Part shown: positions 51,201-57,507 of the stretch, one piece after another
Numbering within the stretch: the first letter of the stretch is position 1
Layout of the letters: the number at the start of each line of letters is the position of its first letter
Assembly: GCA_035610835.1 (NCBI GenBank)
Contig: CM069449.1
Span: 61,466,292-61,530,291, forward strand
From: Ophiura sarsii
Lineage: Eukaryota > Echinodermata > Ophiuroidea > Amphilepidida > Ophiuridae
Length of the DNA: 64,000 bases
Direction: 5' to 3'
Program-made: the position numbers and the translations under genes
The notes under the pieces: model-generated
What the model was told of the DNA's origin: nothing
The model's database searches: none
Seen by the model: the letters and a program-made list of their open reading frames with translations, nothing else

Positions 51201-52729
51201 ATTTAGTTTGTACCAATTGCTAAAACAATACCATCTGGCAGCTATTACACATATGTCCTTGTGTTATATCTTCGAATATTCCTCTCGACAGGTACGCAAG
51301 GAGATGACACAGAAATGGCCGAAAATCACCAAGTTATTGCCACGCGTGATATCTCGTATTTCGGCCGCAGATTCGGAAGGGGAAGCTTCCACGAAGACCA
51401 AACCATCTTTTATCGTGGAGAACAGCATGATGAGTAAGCATGACATTTATTGCTTTAAAGATCTTTTTCGTGATTATTATTATTATTATTATTATTATTT
51501 ATTATTAATCAGTACTTATATGGCGCTCTACAAAGAACACAGCGCCTTACAACAGGCAAAAATGATGCAAACACACAAACACAAACACCTAACATTTATA
51601 CAAATGTGTTTTCAACAAACGTTTGAAAACAGGCACAGACACCGCCTCCCTCAACTGAATTGGCAACTCATTCCAGAGCCGTGGAGCGGCAACAACAAAC
51701 GAATGATCACCAGCTCTTTTTTTGTGAGCGCGGAACAAAGAGCCTTGTGGTATCAGACGAGGAGCGAAGTCTGGGCCTATTCTCAACCATTAGTGTGTCG
51801 CTAAACAAGGTAATAAGATCACACAGATAAGGTGGAGCGACATTCAACATACATTTGTACACATACAACATTATTTTGAAACATATACGGTCCTTGATTT
51901 GGAGCCAATGTAAGGAATGCAGGAGATCAGCAGAGGGATGGTCCCTTCTATCTATAAGTATCGTATGTATAAGACTTTCGACGAATCATTGCTCACGTCC
52001 GTTACCATTGCTGACAAAAACATCACATATATAAAAATTAACATAAAGGAAAAGACATCTGTCATACGTAAATAAGTCTCATATCCTAATATTATAAAAT
52101 CCTTGTACATTATGTTGTAATGTGATATAAGAGTCTCCTATCCCAATATTATAAAATCCCTGGTAGATTATTTTGTATACGTGGTATACGAGTCTCCAAT
52201 CCCAATACATGGATTATAAAATCCCATGTACATTAACTTCATGACCCGCATAGTTATCCCCCACCATAATAAAACGGGAAACAAATCCAATTTACGAAAT
52301 CTTTATACCAAGGGTGACTGAAGCCACGCCTGGATCGTGTTGACAAATTAACAAAGTGCCCACAATGTCAACTAGGGATAACTTTTAAATTTAAAAAAAA
52401 TTGTTCACAATTATTATGTTGAAATCTACAGCCGGGAAGCTTTTGTTTTAAAAATAATTACAGATCCGTCATAGATAGAATAATACAATTAAGAATCTTT
52501 ATGATGGTTATTGCTCTATAGGTTATGATATTTGTTTTTGTTTCAAATAACCCGAAATTCAAAAGATGAGGCGCACAATTGCCATTCATTTTCAATCCGG
52601 TTTTATTTTCGACCATTTTCGTCCATTTGTGATATTTTGCCATTTCATTCAAATTTACTGCTTGTTCTTTTTAAAGAAACGACAAAAGAAGCATGGACTG
52701 ATAGTACGGCTCCAACAACGATCCTGTGA
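27172..52729 (+). CDS. Gene B: adhesion-type GPCR with GAIN/GPS (18 exons, apparently complete)
   Basis: Exons: 27172-27244, 29691-29893, 31024-31074, 32176-32299, 32873-32989, 33549-33739, 34296-34378, 35479-35584, 36382-36491, 38095-38194, 42121-42271, 42825-42927, 43304-43370, 43786-43871, 48420-48546, 50562-50603, 51292-51433, 52677-52729. Every junction keeps the frame; total 1929 nt, 642 residues plus stop. Order: signal peptide, Ser/Thr-rich stalk, GAIN-like region, GPS with CNHL|T cleavage site, TM1-TM7, tail of about 70 residues. Motifs FFWMMIEGVHLYVK (TM3) and CWLNTDSALIWAFVGPA (ECL2-TM5) are diagnostic of adhesion GPCRs. It should be a self-cleaving surface receptor signalling through a tethered agonist and G proteins. 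No known adhesive domain was found at the N-terminus, so the ligand is open. Upstream exons or alternative ends cannot be excluded without transcripts. Confidence 0.88.
28637..28805. mobile_element. 169-bp nearly complete palindrome (MITE)
   Basis: Outer arms of 37 bp (AAAGGTATTGTTTTTAGACC inside) are almost exact complements at 28637-28673 and 28769-28805, and an inner pair (ATAGTATTATTTTAAGTAGA with complement near 28745-28765) continues toward the centre. The transcript would fold into one long hairpin. Confidence 0.75.
29177..29673. mobile_element. TIR element GGCCGTATTCTCGTAC next to exon 2
   Basis: GGCCGTATTCTCGTACTAAA at the left and GTACGAGAATACGGCC at the right are inverted repeats, and both halves carry repeated GTTTAA/TTAAAC motifs. 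It ends 17 bp before exon 2, so its right end lies within the branch point and acceptor region. Confidence 0.75.
29691..29893 (+). CDS. Gene B exon 2: Ser/Thr-rich stalk
   Basis: Acceptor CCAACAG ends at 29690 (phase 1), donor GTGAGT at 29894 (phase 0). The reading has TTAPSDTYS and many Thr, Ser and Asp, with no Cys, like an O-glycosylated stalk. It resembles no named domain. The acceptor's polypyrimidine tract is weak; its choice rests on phase agreement on both sides. Confidence 0.65.
29918..30662. mobile_element. Foldback element AGCCAAACA..TGTTGTGTTGCCCTCA
   Basis: GGCCAAACAAAAAAGTGTTG plus TGTTGCCCTCA at the left pair with TGAGGGCAACACAACAAAAA then TGTTTGGCT at 30629-30660. Arms about 32 bp, interior about 680 bp with no recognisable frame. 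Confidence 0.7.
31024..31074 (+). CDS. Gene B exon 3: 51-nt mini-exon
   Basis: Acceptor TACATCAG, donor GTAAGT, phase 0-0. It encodes ISEQIYLTYQKALENVS, probably a helix at the start of the GAIN region. Its 3' 23 nt and the donor are present as an exact antisense copy at 26551-26583. Being symmetric, it could be skipped without a frameshift. Confidence 0.7.
31075..32175. other. Gene B intron 3
   Basis: About 1.1 kb of AT-rich sequence in which I recognise no exon or element. Confidence 0.6.
32176..32299 (+). CDS. Gene B exon 4: GAIN-like region, part 1
   Basis: Acceptor TTGTAG ends at 32175 (phase 0), donor GTAATT at 32300 (phase 1). The reading LNYDVMHEALNAYDDVGNSM looks helical, as in GAIN subdomain A. 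The frame runs on past the donor to 32442, so the donor is chosen on phase agreement with exon 5. Confidence 0.65.
32873..32989 (+). CDS. Gene B exon 5: Cys-containing GAIN-like region
   Basis: Acceptor TGAACAG, donor GTAATA, phase 1-1, 39 codons. Contains LCISCDETEICL and SCVTIPSVNF; four Cys in a short stretch are unusual for GAIN and might instead be a small EGF-like or linker piece. The ending VNFESSQ fits the strand before the GAIN B part. Confidence 0.65.
33549..33739 (+). CDS. Gene B exon 6: GAIN subdomain B-like
   Basis: Acceptor TTTTTTATAG (phase 1), donor GTATTA (phase 0). Reading VAFVSSPKSISKDIPTDVIG followed by DTMLVFSNI and PVELKLSARQ resembles the strand-rich part of GAIN, where the pattern is V.IP..VL....VVFS.....LF. 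An overlapping frame on the minus strand is a shadow. Confidence 0.65.
33740..34295. other. Gene B intron 6
   Basis: About 0.55 kb. The CpG-containing part around 33800-33900 has frames on both strands, but no feature that I can support. Confidence 0.5.
34296..34378 (+). CDS. Gene B exon 7: start of the GPS motif
   Basis: Acceptor TTCAACAG (phase 0), donor GTAAGT (phase 2). Ends with VMCTFWNPDKE, where C and W are the first conserved residues of the GPS motif (C.FW). Continues directly into exon 8. Confidence 0.8.
34379..35478. other. Gene B intron 7
   Basis: Contains short repeats AAATCGCACAGT near 34900 and, at 35097-35136, a C-run followed by GAGCTACGCCACTGC, the end of a CAGTGGCGTAGC-type MITE. 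Otherwise nothing recognised. Confidence 0.55.
35479..35584 (+). CDS. Gene B exon 8: GPS motif with cleavage site
   Basis: Acceptor AATCATAG (phase 2), donor GTGAGA (phase 0). Reads VWSPDGCELV, then ICECNHLTSFAVLM. Together with exon 7 it supplies four Cys, two Trp and the HL|T tripeptide required for autoproteolysis; the stretch after the cut (TSFAVLM) is the expected tethered agonist. Confidence 0.93.
35585..36381. other. Gene B intron 8
   Basis: About 0.8 kb; nothing recognised. Confidence 0.55.
36382..36491 (+). CDS. Gene B exon 9: TM1
   Basis: Acceptor TCATTTTAG (phase 0), donor GTAAAT (phase 2). Reads LSEKDEMALDYLTKV and then a hydrophobic span of about 22 residues ending LYLR, as for TM1 of adhesion GPCRs. 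Confidence 0.85.
36607..37248. mobile_element. GACGCACC foldback element, copy 2
   Basis: Arms CACATGTCAGTTGTACGACGC (left) and the near-complement at 37200-37248, both rich in GACGCACC. The centre (36840-37030) matches the centre of the copy at 750-1712 in reverse. Lies in the TM1-TM2 intron. Confidence 0.7.
37350..37715. mobile_element. Hairpin MITE with arms of about 88 bp
   Basis: Left arm 37348-37437 and right arm 37508-37597 are nearly exact complements (core GATGTTGCGGAGCGGAGTTA), with a 70-bp loop. Downstream sequence to TTTTTGTGAGCAG (37715) belongs to the same family, as a complete simpler copy is present at 56794-57083. The left arm seems to be an inverted duplication of the element's own middle. 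Confidence 0.75.
38095..38194 (+). CDS. Gene B exon 10: TM2, with GC splice donor
   Basis: Acceptor GACAACCAG (phase 2); reads LYNSQRIVIHTNLAFTLLVV then FLTGIEAANM, as for ICL1-TM2. There is no GT donor in phase; the exon ends at ATG|GCAAGT, a GC-AG type site, phase 0, which joins to exon 11. Confidence 0.78.
38258..38945 (+). repeat. Dispersed element, inverted partner of 53995-54648
   Basis: The whole stretch matches 53995-54648 in reverse complement; shared landmarks are GCTCGCCTC, ATACCGGCTAGTGAATATCT and GACAAGTCTGTTGAACCAC. It is non-coding in both places. Probably a non-autonomous element of about 0.7 kb. Confidence 0.75.
38942..39857. mobile_element. TIR element TTTAAGGTAATGGTCTACCATA
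   Basis: The left end TTTAAGGTGATGGTCTACCA and the right end TGGTAGACCATTACCTTAAA are terminal inverted repeats of about 22 bp around 870 bp of AT-rich DNA. No transposase is visible. Confidence 0.75.
39815..40206 (+). repeat. Direct duplication, left copy
   Basis: About 390 bp, from AGCCTCTTTTTAGCCACTGT to TTCATAACGCGTGACC, found again almost unchanged at 40682-41076, with a 23-bp deletion and a few changes. It includes the right end of the TIR element and the doubled GGCACCCCTTCCAGC. Confidence 0.85.
40207..40681 (-). repeat. Dispersed element copy (reverse orientation)
   Basis: Reverse complement of 62205-62735 over almost its whole length (landmarks CGAGGACACTGTCCCCGAGG, TAGATCTAAACAAA, CCGATCGG). 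It lies exactly between the two direct duplicates. Confidence 0.75.
40682..41076 (+). repeat. Direct duplication, right copy
   Basis: Near-identical to 39815-40206. The break points agree with the ends of the dispersed element in between. Confidence 0.85.
41104..41242. mobile_element. TTGGTGTAAGA MITE copy
   Basis: TATCCTTGGTGTATTAGAC at the left and TCTTACACCAAGGATA at the right, with interior CAGCTTTAATCC. The family member at 56500-56633 has cleaner terminal repeats. Confidence 0.7.
41243..41378. mobile_element. Small MITE CGTCGG.C.AGTTTAA
   Basis: CGTCGGACAAGTTTAACACT on the left and the near-complement at 41350-41378 (ACTGTCAA block shared) form terminal inverted repeats around about 80 bp. 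It abuts the preceding MITE directly. Confidence 0.6.
42121..42271 (+). CDS. Gene B exon 11: TM3-TM4
   Basis: Acceptor CTATCAACAG (phase 0), donor GTATGT (phase 1). Reads SVCTAVAIFMHFSLLSMFF then WMMIEGVHLYVKTTPT and EIPGWVWLPIGYG. The TM3 Cys (for the TM3-ECL2 disulfide) and the EGVHLY motif are clear adhesion GPCR signatures. Confidence 0.93.
42825..42927 (+). CDS. Gene B exon 12: end of TM4 and ECL2
   Basis: Acceptor TTATTGTAG (phase 1), donor GTAATG (phase 2). Reads GPSAVIVIISMSVAIN, the second half of TM4, and then a polar loop including YGVKITTIEDGGPVS. Confidence 0.85.
43029..43168 (+). repeat. Tandem duplication, 74-bp unit x 2
   Basis: The segment from ATCAGGCCCGTATCTTTGTT to GTGGTTTCGTACTT is repeated immediately (about 43031 and 43105). 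It lies in the intron between exons 12 and 13. Confidence 0.85.
43304..43370 (+). CDS. Gene B exon 13: ECL2 Cys and TM5
   Basis: Acceptor TGCTTATAG (phase 2), donor GTTTGT (phase 0). Reads CWLNTDSALIWAFVGPAIAV, almost the family consensus for ECL2-TM5. Confidence 0.92.
43786..43871 (+). CDS. Gene B exon 14: end of TM5 and ICL3
   Basis: Acceptor CATATTTAG (phase 0), donor GTAAGT (phase 2). Reads FNIVVLVRLMRVFMT followed by a basic loop SNRDKNDVQKI, as expected at the cytoplasmic end of TM5. Confidence 0.88.
43996..44225. repeat. MITE end with C-run, AGG-rich purine tract and G-run
   Basis: CAGTGGCGTATCCAGG (a terminus shared with other elements) is followed by about 18 C, a purine-only tract of AGGAGGAAGAGG type (about 44060-44170) and about 19 G at 44192-44210. 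Such sequence can form triplex or G-quadruplex structures. The proline-rich frame on the minus strand is an artefact. Confidence 0.7.
45964..46045 (+). tRNA. tRNA-Ser-like gene or pseudogene with ATA anticodon
   Basis: It reads like a eukaryotic serine tRNA: GTAGTCATGGCCGAGCGGTT, a serine-type variable arm (TGGATTCTCCCC) and B-box GGTTCGAATCC. The anticodon stem ATAGA/TCTAT is intact, but the anticodon is ATA where Ser has AGA. The T stem has a mismatch and the 3' side of the acceptor is shifted by a base (GTCTGACG), so it pairs badly. Most likely a pseudogene or young SINE head; a tRNA search would settle it. Confidence 0.55.
46735..47600. repeat. Repeat block with GGGGACGTTAAAAACGT units
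   Basis: A unit beginning GGGGACGTTAAAA..CTGGACCA..TTAGAAATGTCAATTTT recurs at about 46783, 47025, 47253, 47423 and 47497, with shrinking spacing. Some units contain GCGCGCTCCGCGCG. The right edge has GGATACGCCATTG, like other CAGTGGCGTA elements, so the block may be the inside of one such transposon. Confidence 0.65.
47640..48200 (-). pseudogene. mariner-like transposase relic (antisense)
   Basis: On the minus strand, 47825-47774 translates as HPL-stop-SPNLAPYDFWLFP, corresponding to the mariner signature HPPYSPDLAPCDFFLFP; after it another stop interrupts the frame. A conserved AACAAAAATAAG stretch near 48165-48180 may be near its end. In-frame stops make it non-functional. Its limits are estimates. 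Confidence 0.65.
48420..48546 (+). CDS. Gene B exon 15: TM6 and start of TM7
   Basis: Acceptor GATATCCTAG (phase 2), donor GTATAT (phase 0). Reads SGLRAACILQPLLGVPWIVG (TM6, with the family Pro) and VVFNYVFVITAGLQ (TM7). Confidence 0.92.
48770..48900 (+). repeat. Partial dispersed element
   Basis: GTAGATTCATAAATATTGGC..GATCGGTTATTGATTTGGAC..GGACCAATCACGAC matches 62640-62740, the right portion of the dispersed element at 62205-62735. Confidence 0.65.
49475..49957. mobile_element. Foldback element with arms of about 145 bp
   Basis: TAAAGGGTTCAACAAAAGAA..CCACTTTGTTTATGTCATTT at the left returns in complement at 49820-49957, including AAAAGATTCATCTAAATGCC. The loop holds a G-run (49806-49817). 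A fragment of its end lies at 45256-45310. Confidence 0.8.
50562..50603 (+). CDS. Gene B exon 16: end of TM7, 42 nt
   Basis: Acceptor ATGTTTCAG, donor GTATGT, phase 0-0. Encodes GVFIFINQCVLDHE, the usual short exon after TM7 (GVFIF) in adhesion GPCR genes. Confidence 0.9.
51292..51433 (+). CDS. Gene B exon 17: cytoplasmic tail, part 1
   Basis: Acceptor CTCTCGACAG (phase 0), donor GTAAGC after ATGATGA (phase 1). Reads VRKEMTQKWPKITKLLPRVI and then a Ser/Glu/Lys-rich stretch, basic near the membrane. The frame stays open into a retrotransposon fragment as far as 51804, but that part is not receptor sequence. Confidence 0.75.
51470..51960 (-). mobile_element. L2/CR1-like non-LTR retrotransposon 3' fragment (antisense)
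   Basis: On the minus strand: LHWLQIKDRICFKIML, VAPPYLCDLI, then GDHSFVVAAPRLWNELP and FKRLLKTHL, the standard C-terminus of L2/CR1-like reverse transcriptases. It ends in an (AAT)n tail at about 51475-51500. Truncated at the 5' side. It sits about 40 bp past the exon 17 donor. Confidence 0.85.
52075..52245. repeat. Imperfect 65-bp tandem repeat, about 2.5 copies
   Basis: The pattern AGTCTCcTATCCcAATATTATAAAATCCC..GTAGATTA is repeated near 52075, 52132 and 52190 with small length changes. Confidence 0.7.
52677..52729 (+). CDS. Gene B exon 18: C-terminus and stop
   Basis: Acceptor CTTTTTAAAG ends at 52676 (phase 1, agreeing with exon 17). Encodes a short end ETTKEAWTDSTAPTTIL-like tail (first residue made across the junction, giving K) followed by TGA at 52727. 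The last residues TTIL fit a hydrophobic PDZ-binding-type end. This exon is short, so the assignment is less sure than the TM exons. Confidence 0.55.
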
Positions 52730-53994
52730 CCACGGTTGGCAGGCTCAGCAGCTTAGGCAGACGATGGATTCCCGCTTTTGTCATTCTTTTGTCAATCTGA
52801 TGCTAATCTGGCGCAAAAATAACTGGCAACAGCTACCTTCACGCTCCCAGTGAAAAGTGAAAAGGGAACTCTACTGAAAGTTATTCCCAGTGGCTTGTCT
52901 GAAAATTATTTCCAGTTGCGTGTCGGGGGCGGGGGCGAGGGTTGTACATCTGACTATCATACGGTTGAATTGCACAAATTCGGTTGAATTGCACCCATTC
53001 GGTTAAATCGAGGGACTTTAAGTGGTTTTACTTCATTTACTGGCCAATTTCAAGACGTCATTGGGGGAATCGAAACCATATTAATATAGAACTAGCACAT
53101 GTTCAAGAATATCATATTAAAACCTAACCCCACTAGACCATACAAAATCATCCAAAATCTCCACGCGCGTGCTGCTGAATTGGCTCGATTACGTCACCTA
53201 CCGCAGGCAAATGTGGCCACGAAGTTTGTGACCGCATATGCGCTGGGGAGTTAGCTCAGTTGATAGGGGCACAGACTGGGGTGCGGGTGCTCGATGATTT
53301 TTCGGGTTAAAAAAATTGTACTTTTTCCCCCTCCCCGATACACGCAAAAACGTAGCCGTGGGAGTTAGGGTTAAATCCTGTTTAACACCAGAACGTACCT
53401 TAATTACGGTCAAATACTTGTACATAGTACTATTATTAGTAGTAAGAATAGTTTCCAAGGAATGGATAATCGAACAAAACGGTTTAAGTCATTGAGGAAA
53501 TGGATGTCCTGGGCCCCTCTGCACCAGTGAAATCCTGGACACCTCACTGTCCATTTCATGTGTTTAAAGATGGTTTCCTCAAAATATATTCAGCAGTGAA
53601 AACTGTCGTAAATTGGTGAATAGGTTATCGAAATAGATATACTCGTTTATCAACATGTGTGGTTGTGGTTAGTCATTTAATGTCACCGACGGAAGATGAG
53701 TTTCTTCAAGGTGGTTTTGGAGTTGCTAATTCGTTCTTTGCTGTATATATCTGTCGTGCTAAGTCATAGAATAAATCAATACCACTTATGTTGTTATTTA
53801 AATTGTTTCTGCATTAATTAGGAGATATTCTTACAGCATCGCAGCACTCTCTTTAAATAAAAATATATGTCATTGATGTATAATATATGTCATTGATGCA
53901 TACGTGGTGTATATATGTATACAATCAGTGTCTCTAAAATGTGTCAGGGGATGATTCATGGGTCCTCGGCACAAGTTTATATATACTATAGCCA

Positions 53995-54648
53995 CATTTT
54001 AAGATATTTAGTAGTCTTTAAGTATGTGGTTCAACAGACTTGTCAGATATTTGTAACAATGAATTAATTATCAATAAGACCATGATCATCAGCTCTCTTC
54101 TTATTCGCTACACAGTCAACATGAATAATCAGCCTCAATTTACCGGATTTATAAAAATGACTATAACAGAAAAAGTTTTCAACCTATGATAGCAAAAATA
54201 TACATATTTGGAAAGCTTGTAACTAGAGGAATTCACAAATGCAGTTTAGATCAGGGATGGGTACATACTTAACAAATATGTCTGACAATTCTAAAAATAT
54301 ATAAAATAAAAATTGGAGATATTCACTAGCCGGTAAAATTACCTTACCGACGTTGTAACCTTTAATATTTATATATCATCTGATGGGTAATGTATGAGGA
54401 ATTCAAATATGTAAATAATAATAGGGATAGGTATAAAAAATATATGGATCTGAAATTAAAAATTAAAAACTCTGATATTTTTCCGAACATTGTGCATCAT
54501 ACCATTTTAGTCCTTGGTCGTACTATTCAGAAAATTAATACTTTTACTACCTCAGGGGGGTACACAAGCAAATATAAATGTCTAAAGTTAAAATCATGTC
54601 GCGAAAGCGAAAATCCGTGTGTAACGCAAAAGGAGGCGAGCTTATAAC
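53995..54648 (-). repeat. Dispersed element, inverted partner of 38258-38945
   Basis: Reverse complement of the stretch in the TM2-TM3 intron of gene B (see landmarks there). An 85-codon frame inside it is chance. Confidence 0.75.
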
Positions 54649-55033
54649 ACATTGCTCTATATGATATGTGATCATTTATCCAATACGAGTTCTCCACATC
54701 CGGAAAACGCTTATAGCATTTTACAATCCGTTTTTGAAATACAAATTCTGTTAACTTTTTTAATGGATGCCATATTGAAGTTTTTGTTATTTCTGGCGAC
54801 GTTTCGAATGATGTTAGCCCAAAATAATTCCGTCGGATTTCAATCGCAGTGATATGGTGGTAGCCTGATTATTTCATGTCCTTTTTTATTTTGCAAATTG
54901 CGTTCAGTTCTGTATAGGTTCCGTGGTTTGTACATCTTTATGCTATTATAAAGTTGAGGTTTCTTCAGTGAATTTTAGACTTTGAGTTAAAGAAATGTTG
55001 TCTTATCAGTCATCCATTCCTACACTTTGGCCT

Positions 55034-55392
55034 TTAAAGGTAGATGACCCGATCACATTTTCGTAACACATAATTATTTCAAACATACGGAGATTTTCAT
55101 ATCATATAAAAGCTCGTATTTTTCCCATCATCATACTGAAATTTGACGTCCTAAATCGGTATAATTACGGAGAAATCGATAAAATAACGTCGAATTACCG
55201 CGAATGGTGGTAACCACCGATATTGTTTGTGTATTTAATACTCAATGGGTACAGTTCACAGCATCTTGTGCGTCTAAAATAAGAACCATTGGAGCTATGC
55301 AACTCAAACTTTGGAACACGACTTTTTTAAGGATGACCTTTCATGTAGAATAGAAAACTTCAAGTTGAAAATCGGAACATCTACCTTCAAAC
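55034..55392. mobile_element. Possible MITE with TGAAGGTAGATG ends
   Basis: AAAGGTAGATGACCCGATCA at the left and the near-complement CGGAACATCTACCTTCAA at the right. The terminal match is short and imperfect. Confidence 0.4.
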
Positions 55393-55740
55393 TACTTGAT
55401 GTAGGTATTGTCTCGCTTTTAACACTATTGTAATTTGCATTGTCCATTGTGATTACTGGGTGTTCAGGAATGTTTTGAAATATTTCTACTTTTTACCTTG
55501 GGAAAAATAAACAAGATAAAACAAATAAAAATGATTGTGGCCTCCCGCGTTGTGGTAAATGTTGTCCATTTTCGTTCGTTTTCCGCATTGTGATTCTATT
55601 CATACGCCGAAATCACATGTGATGATTTCAAAGCCTATTGATTTCTTTCAAATAATGCACATATGGTTGATCCTTGTTTATCATTGAATGGTACACTAAC
55701 ATAGCTGCTATGTGCATGTGGGTGATGAGAATAATAGCCA

Positions 55741-55806
55741 TCGGAACAGTGTTGCGTATATTGCATAAGGCAGCTGCCTTATACAATATACGCAACACTG
55801 TTTCGA
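55741..55806. repeat. 66-bp near-perfect palindrome with no loop
   Basis: Centred on CAG|CTG at 55773/55774; left half CAGTGTTGCGTATATTGC..ATAAGGCAG. Only two positions fail to pair (55744/55803 and 55764/55783). It would extrude as a cruciform or, as RNA, fold as a hairpin. Confidence 0.9.
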
Positions 55807-56499
55807 CTCACTGTATACTTTATTGGGAGCATAGATCGAAGAATGGAACAAATGGGATCCTTCGCTCTTGGATGAATTCAGTATAGCTATCCATAGCTTG
55901 TACGAGGATTGATTTTTTGTCAGTTTTCAAAATTAGGGTAAGTTGGAATTGGACAAACAAACTATTTGTGTTGGCCAGAGGGTGGTTTAAAAAGGATTGC
56001 GTAAATATTCAGGTACTGGAATAATAGTTACTGTACTGTGCAGTGTACTATCTGCGCATGACAAATACAACTTTTGGAAAAATCGGTGAATTGCGATTGA
56101 ATGAAACTAACCGCCGTACGTATTTGAGAGTCAGTTTTTCGAAGCATATTGTGAAATAACAACTTGTATTCGGATTGTTTTTTAAACATGATCGGGAGAC
56201 GTGACTGATTTAAATGAACAACAATGTTGTTGAATCTCTCATTTAATGTATGCTGGATGGTTTTCATAAGTTGCTACATCGGTGGAGCTGTGGCGCAAGA
56301 AGGTAGGACTATTAATGAAAAAATGATTTCAAGACGCTTAACTGCGCGTCACAATATGCGTAACACGTTATTACGAAGTAGTTGGACGTAAAGTAATGGA
56401 AATCAGAAGAAGAAGAAAAAAAATGTCAGGAAAGAACTATGAACAACCTTATTCTGAAGCGAACTGCTTCAACAATCAAAACAAAAAAACAATCGATTT

Positions 56500-56633
56500 A
56501 TCCTTGGTGTAAGACATCACATAGTTAACCTAGCGCAAAATCCTGTATATACGGATTAAAGTATGATACAGCTTTATTCCGGGTCTTGACTCAAGTCTAA
56601 GTTATGAATGTCTTACACCAAGTATATACCAAA
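56500..56633. mobile_element. TTGGTGTAAGA MITE copy
   Basis: TATCCTTGGTGTAAGACAT and ATGTCTTACACCAAGTATA are terminal inverted repeats around about 95 bp that include ATACAGCTTTATTCCGGGTC, shared with 41104-41242 and 24235-24345. Confidence 0.75.
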
Positions 56634-56793
56634 CAATCAACATATATAAAGACACATTTTTAAGGGGGAAAACATTGAAAACCCAAATAAGTTTGCATGA
56701 ATAATATATGTTTTCAGATTGTTTTTTAAATACTTTTAAGTACTGGTTGATAGCAAGGGCATGATAAACTCATTTCCTTTACACAGTAATATA

Positions 56794-57083
56794 AACTGCT
56801 CACAAAAAGTGACAATCATCCTATAGAAAGAGGTTTGCATTACTGTTAAGAATGATCAGATTCGTGATTTTCAATAGGGATGAGTGTTACTTTTGAAACT
56901 GGACCCACGATCATTGAAATGACAATAACTCCGCTCCGCAACATCGTATCTCAACGATTGAGGTATCAAAATACGCAGAACAAAAGTATGCATTTGGTTA
57001 TTTGCTTCGATTAATGCATACCCTTTCGAGCCGTTATATATTAGATCATTTGTAAGTGTTTCGATACTTTTTGTGAGCAGTTT
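56794..57083. mobile_element. Complete 290-bp MITE AAACTGCTCACAAAAAGT
   Basis: AAACTGCTCACAAAAAGT at the left and ACTTTTTGTGAGCAGTTT at the right are perfect 18-bp terminal inverted repeats, flanked on both sides by TA. It serves as the reference copy for 37350-37715 and 15750-15888. Confidence 0.85.
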
Positions 57084-57256
57084 AGTCATAATTTAAGTCA
57101 CCATTCACATGTTGGATGATTAAGACAACTTGGAATTTCACAGAGTTTATACCTGCATAGAAACTACCAATTCAGGGTGTAACGCTTCTTTATTTAAAGA
57201 AGATGAAAATGAATGTACACATTGTCTACTACTACTATTTTTGTACATGTTCTCAG

Positions 57257-57376
57257 CCCGATGCCATGGCTTGTATGTGGGTATGTTTGGTGAGTGTCTA
57301 AACGGTGGAGCGTGCTCAGGGAATGACGGGATTTGCAACTGTCCATATGGTTTTGAGGGTGAGCGATGTGAAATAG
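57257..57376 (+). CDS. Gene C exon: EGF-like domain
   Basis: Acceptor TGTTCTCAG ends at 57256 and donor GTAAGT starts at 57377; 40 codons, phase 1-1. The reading has six Cys in EGF order: RCHG, ECLNGGACSGNDGIC, NCPYGFEGERCE. EGF modules are extracellular and disulfide-bonded. The phase allows joining to the SRCR exon at 60521 or to modules before the window's known exons. No signal peptide exon for this gene was found. Confidence 0.85.
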
Positions 57377-57507
57377 GTAAGTTGTGCTTTTCCCTTCTTT
57401 TTTGCGAGGATCATTTTATAATAAGTTGCTCCTCCTCCCTCGTAACTTTTCTAATATAGATTTTTAGCCCATCAAATGTGTCTGATTGTAGCTAAAAATG
57501 TTAATAT

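Larger units (their letters stand above)
52730..57256. other. Intergenic region between gene B and gene C
   Basis: Contains the inverted dispersed element (53995-54648), possible MITEs (55034-55392, 56500-56633, 56794-57083) and a strong palindrome (55741-55806). Around 53244-53300 GTTAGCTCAGTTGATAG looks like a tRNA A-box, perhaps a worn SINE, but the B-box is poor. No gene is recognised; the first exon of gene C must be here if the gene is intact. Confidence 0.5.

Noticed and set aside
53240..53400. tRNA-like A-box GTTAGCTCAGTTGATAG
   Set aside because: No adequate B-box or cloverleaf follows; at most a worn SINE, so it was not listed as a feature of its own.
54763..54850. Possible signal peptide start MDAILKFLLFLATFRMMLAQ for gene C
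   Set aside because: The sequence looks right for a signal peptide, but no phase 1 donor follows before the stop at about 54850, so it cannot be joined to the EGF exon with confidence.
55674..55886. 70-codon frame beginning MFIIEWYTN
   Set aside because: Most of it is the 66-bp palindrome; no splice donor in phase 1 and no signal peptide pattern.
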